Shown here piece after piece: positions 8,084-13,666 of a stretch of DNA of 15,258 bases. The position numbers were made by a program, and so were the translations under genes. This DNA is from JAVEYA01 sp034003745 (lineage in GTDB: Bacteria; Bacillota; Peptococcia; DRI-13; PHAD01): NCBI GenBank assembly GCA_034003745.1, contig JAVEYA010000053.1, forward strand, positions 1 to 15,258. Direction: 5' to 3'. Positions within the stretch are counted from its first letter, which is position 1; the number at the start of each line of letters is the position of its first letter. The notes under the pieces were generated by a model. The model was not told the DNA's origin. It ran no database searches and worked only from the letters and a program-made list of their open reading frames with translations.

Positions 8084-8188
8084 TTCCTTTGAATACCTTC
8101 GTTAAATCCGTTCGGCTTTGAGTTTGAAGTTTCTGATTTTCAGGGTTCCCTCGAATCCAACCTTTCGGTTTTCTTCTGGGTGATTCTT

Positions 8189-8217
8189 ATTCTAAAGCAC
8201 GCCGGCCTTACTGTCAA
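8189..8217 (-). promoter_or_regulatory. Strong sigma-A promoter for the candidate RNA
   Basis: On the minus strand TTGACA (8217-8212, full consensus) and TAGAAT (8194-8189) are 17 bp apart. Just upstream is an A/T-rich run (AATTTTTAAAAAACTG) placed like an UP element. This is a better promoter match than most protein genes here have, and it points into a region with no gene. Confidence 0.82.
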
Positions 8218-8444
8218 CAGGTTTTGCGCAGTTTTTTAAAAATTCGGATATCTCGTTCCATTCCCTCTAAGTGAACCCTTGATCATTCGTCTTTTGGGAA
8301 ACGGATACTGATTATACGAAGGCGGTCTGTCTATAGCAGAAATTTATCTTCGTGTTTTCATAATTATTCAATACAGTTCCCGGAAAAATATAATATAATA
8401 ATTGTTGTTAAAGATTTTTTCATCCTAAACACAGGGAGTCCTCT

Positions 8445-9203
8445 ATGACTTATAATCTTTTGTCTTTCAAATCTTCCATCGGCACCCAGAAATTTGCCTA
8501 TAACGACAACTTAAAAGAGTATTGCCCTTTTTGCGACCGAGAGCACCTGACCGATATCCTGGATAAGGACGGCAAGCTTCTTCTGGTCAAAAATAAATTC
8601 CAGGTTCTAGAAGACGCCTATTTGACCGTACTAATCGAAACGGAAACTTGTCAGGACGAATTTTCCAATTACCCGCGCGCGTATCTGCACCGGGTCATGC
8701 GCTTCGGCTTCAAACATTGGCTGGCCATGGAATCCTCCGGCGAGTATGCTTCCGTCCTATACTTCAAGAATCACGGCCCCCTCTCGGGCGGTTCCCTCCA
8801 TCATCCCCATATGCAAATCGTCGGGCTGAACAAAATCAACTATCAGGAAAATATCTCCCCGGAATCCTTTATAGGCGTGCCGGTCCACCAAAGCGGCAAT
8901 GTCGAGTTCACCATTTCTACAAAGCCGCTTGTCGGCTTCACCGAGTTCAACGTCATCCTGCCCGATTTAAATGAGATCGATACTCTGGCCGATTACGTCC
9001 AGACAGCTAGCCACTATATTTTAAACCACTTCAATCGCTGCAAAAGCTATAATATTTTCTTCTATCACCTGGATCGGACCTTTTACGCCAAGATTGTGCC
9101 CAGGTTCGTCACCACGCCCGTCTTTGTGGGCTACCGCATTTCCCAGGTTACCGACCGCATCTATAAGACTGCAGCGGAAATACGGGAGCTGTATTTTACT
9201 TAA
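8445..9203 (+). CDS. DUF4931 protein, GalT/HIT-like nucleotidyltransferase fold
   Basis: A 252-aa protein with the layout of the galactose-1-phosphate uridylyltransferase superfamily: an N-terminal C27-P-F-C30 zinc-type motif (EYCPFCDREH), then YFKNHGPLSGGSLHHPHMQIVG (106-127), where H120-P-H122-x-Q124 matches the GalT HPHxQ active site whose second His is the nucleotidylated nucleophile. It is shorter than GalT (about 330-500) and I match it to DUF4931, whose substrate is not established. The start ATG at 8445 has AGGGAG 6 nt upstream. Two overlapping TATAAT boxes (8389-8399) are candidate -10s, with only a weak -35 (TTCAAT at 8367). It stands alone on its strand, is divergent from the candidate RNA and convergent with citrate synthase, with a shared terminator after it. 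Confidence 0.85.
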   Translation: MTYNLLSFKSSIGTQKFAYNDNLKEYCPFCDREHLTDILDKDGKLLLVKNKFQVLEDAYLTVLIETETCQDEFSNYPRAYLHRVMRFGFKHWLAMESSGEYASVLYFKNHGPLSGGSLHHPHMQIVGLNKINYQENISPESFIGVPVHQSGNVEFTISTKPLVGFTEFNVILPDLNEIDTLADYVQTASHYILNHFNRCKSYNIFFYHLDRTFYAKIVPRFVTTPVFVGYRISQVTDRIYKTAAEIRELYFT

Positions 9204-9249
9204 TAAAATTATATCCTGCCTTCAGCTTCCAACGCGAAAAGATACAAAT

Positions 9250-9290
9250 AAAAACAGGGTAACGGTCTAAACCGCTACCCTGTTTTTATT
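9250..9290. terminator. Bidirectional rho-independent terminator
   Basis: Arms 9250-9266 and 9271-9287 (AAAAACAGGGTAACGGT with ACCGCTACCCTGTTTTT) pair at 16 of 17 positions around a CTAA loop. The A and T runs at the two ends give a U tail in both directions, so it serves the DUF4931 gene (plus) and the citrate synthase gene (minus). Confidence 0.93.
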
Positions 9291-9296
9291 TCTGGA

Positions 9297-10661
9297 TTAC
9301 GCCCTGCCATCCAGCGTCACATAGGGCCGTATTTCCAATACATTCTTATATGCCGGGCGGATGATTTTGCCCTGGCTGACCAGTTCTTCGATACGGTGCG
9401 CACACCAGCCGCTGATGCGGGAAGCCGCGAATATCGGCGTAAACAGTTCCTTGGGGATATCCAGCGCCCGGTAGACAAAGCCCGAGTAAAAGTCCACATT
9501 CGCAGCCATCTTCCCTTTGCCGAGGGCTTCCGGGCCCAGTCTTTCCACCGCTTCATACAAAGCGATTTCTTCTTCCAGGCCTTTTTCTTGGGCCAGCTCG
9601 ACGGCTTTTTGCTTCAGGCGGACGGCCCGGGGATCGGATAAGGTATAGATCGCATGACCCAGGCCGTAGATCAAGCCCGTACCGTCGCTGGCTTCACCGG
9701 CAACTATTTTCCGGAGATACGCCATGACTTTGGCTTCATTATTCCAATCCTTTACGTTACTCTTGATATCTTCCATCATTTCGAGAACTTTGATATTGGC
9801 CCCGCCGTGCTTGCCGCCCTTGAGCGAGCCCACCGCCGCAGCCATGGCTGAATAAGTGTCCGTACCGGTGGTAGTGACAACCCGGGCCGCAAAGGTGGAG
9901 TTATTGCCGCCGCCGTGTTCGGCGTGCAGCACCAGCGCCAAATCCAGAACGTCGGCTTCCAGTCGGGAAAATTCGGAGGTCGGCCGAATCATCGCCAGAA
10001 TATTTTCCGCCGTGCTCATGCCCGGCTCGGGATTATGGATATGGAGACTCTTTTGGTCATAATAGCGGGCCTTGGCCTGATAGCCGTAGGAAATCAGGGT
10101 GGGGAAGCGGGCTATCAGTTCAATGGACTGCCGCAGAATGTTCTGGAGACCAAGGTCATCAGGATTGCTGTCATAGCAGTATAAGGACAGGACGCTGCGA
10201 GCCAGTTTATTCATAATATCCGGACTGGGGGCTTTTAAAACCATATCTTCGGTAAAACCGTCCGGCAGCTTTCTGTTTTCGCCCAGCAGCTGGTTGAACA
10301 TACTGAGCTTTCTTTGGTCGGGCAGTTCGCCAAATAACAGGAGGTAACAAATTTCTTCGAAACCAAAGCGCCGGTCTTTCTGGAAACCGTCAATCAGGCT
10401 CATGATCTCATAGCCGCGATAATATAGCTTGCCTTCATCCGGAATCTTCTGACCGTTCTCCAGGCGATAGCCGTAAACGTCGCCGACCCCGGTCAGCCCC
10501 ACCAGGACGCCCGTCCCGTTGGCATTCCGCAAACCCCGCTTTACGTTATATTTTTCGTACAAGCCGGGTTCGATTTGGTTATTATTCTCCATGATTTTGG
10601 TCAATTCTTTTAAATAAGCAACGTTATTCGTTTCCCGATAATCATCATAAGCCAGATACAT
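9297..10661 (-). CDS. Citrate synthase (citrate/2-methylcitrate synthase family)
   Basis: About 454 aa from the preferred start. It condenses acetyl-CoA and oxaloacetate to citrate, probably feeding 2-oxoglutarate and glutamate synthesis in an anaerobe. Seen: EKYNVKRGLRNANGTGVLVGLT near the N-terminus, typical of the Clostridia-type enzyme; the catalytic-His segment LHAEHGGGNNST; GLGHAIYTLSDPRA with the second His; and ANVDFYSGF with the catalytic Asp. A 2-methylcitrate activity cannot be excluded from sequence; no prp genes are nearby. The frame is open to an ATG at 10706, but the promoter places transcription start at about 10710 and that ATG has no ribosome site. The ATG at 10659-10661 has AGGGGGT 7-8 nt upstream and gives a normal leader, so I chose it. 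The stop is followed within a few bases by the shared terminator. Confidence 0.93.
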   Translation of the reverse strand: MYLAYDDYRETNNVAYLKELTKIMENNNQIEPGLYEKYNVKRGLRNANGTGVLVGLTGVGDVYGYRLENGQKIPDEGKLYYRGYEIMSLIDGFQKDRRFGFEEICYLLLFGELPDQRKLSMFNQLLGENRKLPDGFTEDMVLKAPSPDIMNKLARSVLSLYCYDSNPDDLGLQNILRQSIELIARFPTLISYGYQAKARYYDQKSLHIHNPEPGMSTAENILAMIRPTSEFSRLEADVLDLALVLHAEHGGGNNSTFAARVVTTTGTDTYSAMAAAVGSLKGGKHGGANIKVLEMMEDIKSNVKDWNNEAKVMAYLRKIVAGEASDGTGLIYGLGHAIYTLSDPRAVRLKQKAVELAQEKGLEEEIALYEAVERLGPEALGKGKMAANVDFYSGFVYRALDIPKELFTPIFAASRISGWCAHRIEELVSQGKIIRPAYKNVLEIRPYVTLDGRA

Positions 10662-10716
10662 CTGCACGACCCCCTGCTGTGCTTGTCTTGTAAAGCAAAC
10701 ACCCATTTATTGTATT

Positions 10717-10745
10717 ATTGTATACAATTAAACAATGTGCGTCAA
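10717..10745 (-). promoter_or_regulatory. Sigma-A promoter for citrate synthase
   Basis: On the minus strand TTGACG (10745-10740) and TACAAT (10722-10717) are 17 bp apart. Predicted start near 10710 gives a leader of about 49 nt to the ATG at 10661 and argues against translation from the ATG at 10706. Confidence 0.78.
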
Positions 10746-10867
10746 TCAAATTTTAAATGGATTTCCAAATATATATTGTATACATGCTGATCTTTTGCTG
10801 TTTTGCCCTCTTCCCGTTTATCCCGGATATTCTTGGCAAAAATATAAGTAAAAAAGGCAGGTTATCC

Positions 10868-11557
10868 ATGGAATCTACACTGAAGACCCTTCATTCTTTT
10901 AAAAGGTTACCCCGGCATATCGGCGTTATCCCCGACGGAAACAGGCGTTGGGCCACAGAGCACGGTCTGCGGAAGGAACAAGGCTATGCATCCGGGATCG
11001 GACCCGGTTTTGCCTTATACCGGCATTGTTTGGAACTGGGCATCGAGGAGATGACCTTTTACGGCTTTACCCAGGATAATACAAAAAGGCCTTCCGTCCA
11101 GCGGATCGCTTTTCAGAAGGCTTGTGTTGAGGCGGTATATACGCTGTCTCATCTGGATGCCTCCTTACTGGTAGTCGGCAATACGGACTCTCCCCTCTTT
11201 CCCCGGGAGCTGCTTCCCTTCGCTGGAAAAAGAGTTGATTTCGGCCAGTGCCGGATGAAAGTAAATTTTTTGGTGAATTACGGCTGGCAGTGGGATTTGA
11301 GCCAGGGTCTGGCACAGCTGCACGCTGCCGGCCCGGCCAAGGAAACCTTCCTGGGCGGCATCGGTTCATCGGAAATCTCCAGGATAGACCTGATGATCCG
11401 CTGGGGAGGACGGCGCAGATTGAGCGGGTTTCTCCCCGTGCAGACCATTTATGCCGACTTTTATATTCTGGACGCGCTATGGCCGGACTATACGGCCGAG
11501 CATCTCTATGAAGCCCTGCATTGGTATGAAGAGCAAGATATCACGTTGGGCGGTTAG
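10868..11557 (+). CDS. Divergent cis-prenyltransferase (undecaprenyl diphosphate synthase family paralogue)
   Basis: A 229-aa protein from ATG 10868 (AGG 6 nt upstream). An open frame extends to ATG 10757, but that ATG lacks a ribosome site and lies beside the divergent citrate synthase promoter. Family motifs are clear in order: HIGVIPDGNRRWA (17-29; D23 corresponds to the catalytic Asp of UppS), MTFYGFTQDNTKRP (62-75), VNYGWQWDL (136-144), DLMIRWGGRRRLSGF (174-188), YADFYILDALWPDY (195-208). Compared with E. coli UppS, as remembered, several conserved positions differ: DGNG is DGNR, His43 is Tyr40, Trp75 is Thr72, Glu213 is Asp197, and the usual SNF is SGF. It probably joins isopentenyl units in cis to some allylic diphosphate, or has lost that role. 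The true uppS normally sits with cdsA/frr/dxr, which are absent here. Its stop overlaps that of the convergent aldo/keto reductase. Confidence 0.82.
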   Translation: MESTLKTLHSFKRLPRHIGVIPDGNRRWATEHGLRKEQGYASGIGPGFALYRHCLELGIEEMTFYGFTQDNTKRPSVQRIAFQKACVEAVYTLSHLDASLLVVGNTDSPLFPRELLPFAGKRVDFGQCRMKVNFLVNYGWQWDLSQGLAQLHAAGPAKETFLGGIGSSEISRIDLMIRWGGRRRLSGFLPVQTIYADFYILDALWPDYTAEHLYEALHWYEEQDITLGG

Positions 11558-12711
11558 TTTTGCACATCAAATAGCTCTTTGGCCTTCTTTAATTCCTCAC
11601 GAATCGGAATGCCTTGGGGACAGTGTTCTTCACATTTGCCGCATTCTACGCAGTTCAAGGCTCTTTGTTTGGGAGCCAGCATATAGTATTTGGCGTTCTC
11701 CAGGTTACGGTCGCCAAAAATATAATAATCGTTATAGTGGGTGAAACAGCCGCTGATATTGACGCCGGACGGGCAGGGCATACAGTAGCCGCAGGCGGTG
11801 CAGTTAATTCTGGTCCTGCTTCTGAAGACCTGCTTCGCCTTCTCGATAATGGTCGCGTCCCGGGAAGTCAGCACATTGACTTTTCCGCTCTCCGCCGTCT
11901 GCACGTTCTGTATCGTCTGTTCCATGGTGGACATGCCGCTTAAGACTACGGAGACTTCCGGATGGTTCCAGACCCACTGCAGGGCCCACTCAGCCGGCGT
12001 TCTTTTTATCTCAGCCATACTAAAGACATCCATGACCTCCTCCGGAACGTTGATGGTCAGCTTGCCTCCCCGGAGCGGTTCCATAACCGAAATGCCCAGG
12101 CCGCGTGCCGCGGCATATTCCAGTCCCGACCTGCCGGCCTGAAAATCTTCATCCATATAATTATACTGGATCTGGCAAAAGGACCAGTCGTACGCATCCA
12201 CAATTTCTTTAAACAAGTCCGCTTTGTCATGGAAAGAAAAACCGGCGTGTTTAATCCGTCCGTCTTTAATTGCTCTATCCATGAATTCAAAGAGACCGCC
12301 TTCCTTCATTTTCGGCCAGGTTGCGGCATTGAGGGAATGGGCCAGATAGAAATCGAGGCGGTCTGTTTCCAACCGTTCAAGCTGCTCATTTAATAAGCGG
12401 TCAAAATCTTCCGGGGTCTTCACCAGCCAGACGGGCAGCTTGGTCGCCAGCTTTACTTTCTCGCGGTAGCCGTCTTTTAAAGCCTTGCCCACCAGCGGCT
12501 CGCTTGCTCCGGGCTCCTTCATGCCGACGCCGTGATAGGCATAGGCGGTATCAATATAGTTGACACCATGATCAATGGCATACCGAATCATTTTAATCGC
12601 CTCGGCCTCATCGATCTTGGTGATGTCTCCGTCTAAGATGGGCAGGCGCATACAGCCAAAGCCCAGGATGGAAACAGTTTCATTGGTTTTGCCGAATTTT
12701 CTGTATAACAT
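11554..12711 (-). CDS. Aldo/keto reductase with C-terminal [4Fe-4S] ferredoxin domain
   Basis: A 385-aa protein. Residues 1 to about 290 form the aldo/keto reductase barrel: GFGCMRLP (17-24), NYIDTAYAYHG (51-61, D54 and a Tyr), LATKLP (K91), FYLAHSL (H125), and VVLSGMSTMEQ near the NADPH site, so the catalytic Asp/Tyr/Lys/His set is present. The C-terminus carries two cysteine clusters: C304-x2-C307-x2-C310-x2-C313-P and C354-x2-C357-x2-C360-x3-C364-P, able to bind two [4Fe-4S] clusters. This family is common in anaerobes and may pass electrons between ferredoxin-like carriers and a carbonyl substrate; the substrate is unknown. ATG 12711 has GGGGGGAG 7 nt upstream. Transcription probably starts from a TATAAT at 12786-12781, overlapped by a palindrome. 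Confidence 0.93.
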   Translation of the reverse strand: MLYRKFGKTNETVSILGFGCMRLPILDGDITKIDEAEAIKMIRYAIDHGVNYIDTAYAYHGVGMKEPGASEPLVGKALKDGYREKVKLATKLPVWLVKTPEDFDRLLNEQLERLETDRLDFYLAHSLNAATWPKMKEGGLFEFMDRAIKDGRIKHAGFSFHDKADLFKEIVDAYDWSFCQIQYNYMDEDFQAGRSGLEYAAARGLGISVMEPLRGGKLTINVPEEVMDVFSMAEIKRTPAEWALQWVWNHPEVSVVLSGMSTMEQTIQNVQTAESGKVNVLTSRDATIIEKAKQVFRSRTRINCTACGYCMPCPSGVNISGCFTHYNDYYIFGDRNLENAKYYMLAPKQRALNCVECGKCEEHCPQGIPIREELKKAKELFDVQN

Positions 12712-12769
12712 AGTATCACTCCCCCCGGTTTCATCATAATAATATAGTGCTATTTTCTCTTAGAGCAGA

Positions 12770-12785
12770 ATAATACCAGTATTAT
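12770..12785. promoter_or_regulatory. Palindrome over the -10 of the aldo/keto reductase gene (possible operator)
   Basis: ATAATAC-CA-GTATTAT has two perfect 7-bp arms with a 2-bp centre, too tight for an RNA hairpin and so more like a protein-binding site. It overlaps the minus-strand TATAAT (12786-12781) about 70 bp before the reductase start. No clear -35 accompanies it, which would suit an activator- or repressor-controlled promoter. The regulator is unknown. Confidence 0.45.
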
Positions 12786-12831
12786 AACAGATATTCAATT
12801 TTTATTTCTACCCTGCGTCCGCATTTTTATA

Positions 12832-12860
12832 TTGAATCTTACGTGAAGTTTAAGTATAAT
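12832..12860 (+). promoter_or_regulatory. Sigma-A promoter of the T-box/alaR-alaT operon
   Basis: TTGAAT (12832-12837), a 17-bp spacer and a perfect TATAAT (12855-12860). Transcription is expected to start near 12867, directly ahead of the T-box stem I. Confidence 0.85.
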
Positions 12861-12866
12861 AGCATT

Positions 12867-13139
12867 AATTTATTGCAGATAGGATATAAACGTTGATAAG
12901 GAAAAGTAAGCATGACGGCGGCTTCAAGCGAGCCGGGAAGGGTGTAAGCCCGGCAGCGTCCCATGCCGAAAGCAGCCTTGGAGTTTCGTCTCGAAAAAGC
13001 GGTTTTCCGTTACAAGGGGCGACGCATTCCCGGCGTTAACGGGGCAGAACTTTTCAAGTTCTCTTAAGAGAGCGCCCCGGCGCTAATTAGGGTGGTACCG
13101 CGAATATACCTTCGTCCCTTGGTGGATGAAGGTTTTTTT
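12867..13139 (+). ncRNA. T-box leader, apparent alanine specificity (GCA specifier)
   Basis: The T-box sequence AGGGTGGTACCGCG lies at 13089-13102. Stem I is recognisable: AGTA of the loop E motif (12905-12908), distal stem GCATG/CATGC (12910-12914 with 12962-12966), the apical GGTGTAAGCCC element, then CGAAA followed by GCA at 12972-12974. Aligned by eye to the B. subtilis glyQS leader (CGAAA-GGC), GCA is in the specifier position, so it should read tRNA-Ala (UGC). The TGGT of the antiterminator bulge would pair with ACCA, consistent with the A discriminator of tRNA-Ala. Uncharged tRNA stabilises the antiterminator and lets transcription reach the alanine genes downstream; charged tRNA leads to the terminator. 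Read-out by eye leaves a small chance of a one-base shift (AGC, Ser). Confidence 0.93.
13109..13139 (+). terminator. T-box intrinsic terminator
   Basis: CCTTCGTCC (13109-13117) and GGATGAAGG (13124-13132) pair over 9 positions with one G-U around CTTGGT, followed by seven T (13133-13139). Its 5' arm lies just after the T-box sequence, so it competes with the antiterminator. Confidence 0.92.
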
Positions 13140-13183
13140 ATTTCCAAAGAAAACAAAAACTAAGGTTATAGGAGCTGAAATGA

Positions 13184-13666
13184 ATGATGGATGAAATTCT
13201 GGAAATCCTGGAGAAAAACTGCCGCTATAGCGAAGAACAGATTGCGGTGATGACGGGCAAGAGCGTACAGGAAGTGCATGAAACAATCGCTAAATATGAA
13301 AAGGATAATGTCATCGCCGGTTATAAAGCCCTGATCAACTGGAGTAAAGTCGGCGACGAGAATATCACCGCTTTGATTGAAGTCAAAGTTACGCCCCAAA
13401 GAGGCGAAGGCTTTGATAAAGTGGCGGAACGGATTTACCGTTTCCCGGAAGTGAATGCCTGTTATCTGATGTCGGGCAGTTTTGACCTCTGCGTCATTAT
13501 TGAAGGCAGCAGTATGAAAGAAGTAGCCTACTTTGTGGCCGAAAAGCTGGCCCCGCTGGAGTCTGTACAAAGCACCGCCACCCACTTCGTCCTCAAGAAA
13601 TATAAAGATAAAGGCACGGTCTTTGACGATAAGCCCAAAGACGACAGGGAGGCTGTGTTCATATGA
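13184..13666 (+). CDS. alaR: Lrp/AsnC family transcriptional regulator (AlaR-like)
   Basis: A 160-aa protein. Residues 1-45 form the winged helix-turn-helix (LEILEKNCRYSEEQIAVMTGKSVQEVHETIAKYEKDNVI), followed by the RAM ligand-binding domain (ALIEVKVTPQRGEGFDKVAERIYRFPEVNACYLMSGSFDLCVII), with the conserved G-x-x-D turn as SGSFDL. Lrp-family proteins bind an amino acid and DNA as oligomers. The downstream aminotransferase overlaps it by ATGA, as with B. subtilis alaR-alaT (yugG-yugH), so it probably controls alanine synthesis. ATG 13184 is preferred: AGGAG ends 9 nt upstream. Another ATG at 13180, 5 nt from that site, opens only a four-codon frame that ends inside alaR. Confidence 0.9.
   Translation: MMDEILEILEKNCRYSEEQIAVMTGKSVQEVHETIAKYEKDNVIAGYKALINWSKVGDENITALIEVKVTPQRGEGFDKVAERIYRFPEVNACYLMSGSFDLCVIIEGSSMKEVAYFVAEKLAPLESVQSTATHFVLKKYKDKGTVFDDKPKDDREAVFI

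Larger units (their letters stand above)
7686..8182 (-). ncRNA. Candidate large structured noncoding RNA (class not recognised)
   Basis: No convincing protein is encoded between 7566 and 8444. On the minus strand a strong promoter fires at about 8182. The predicted transcript of about 500 nt is purine-rich and contains visible stems: AACC-GAAA-GGTT near 8165; three 34-nt hairpin units (8083-8050, 8049-8016, 8003-7970); a nested helix GAACAT/CTC/CGGA with TCCG/GAG/ATGTTC (7860-7819); a GTTCCGG/CCGGGAC stem (7822-7800) that competes with it; a possible long-range pairing GGTATTC (8097-8091) with GAATACC (7899-7893); and a 16-bp terminal hairpin (7741-7686). It does not look like RNase P RNA, tmRNA, SRP RNA or a T-box: none of their signature motifs are present. 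Possible known classes to test are OLE and similar large ornate RNAs; alternatively it is a very long leader of trpB2, whose start lies about 120 nt downstream. The 3' end is uncertain because the run of T after the last hairpin is interrupted. Confidence 0.5.

Noticed and set aside
7686..8182. RNase P RNA, tmRNA, SRP RNA or group II intron
   Set aside because: The GAGGAAAGTC core of RNase P, the tmRNA ends with CCA, the SRP tetraloop region and a domain V-like hairpin were looked for by eye and not found.
10662..10706. Upstream ATG (10706) for citrate synthase
   Set aside because: It would lie within a few bases of the predicted transcription start and has no ribosome site; ATG 10661 has both a leader and an AGGGGGT site.
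10757..10867. 37-residue hydrophobic N-terminal extension of the prenyltransferase
   Set aside because: No ribosome site before ATG 10757, which lies next to the divergent citrate synthase promoter; ATG 10868 has one and gives the normal family N-terminus.
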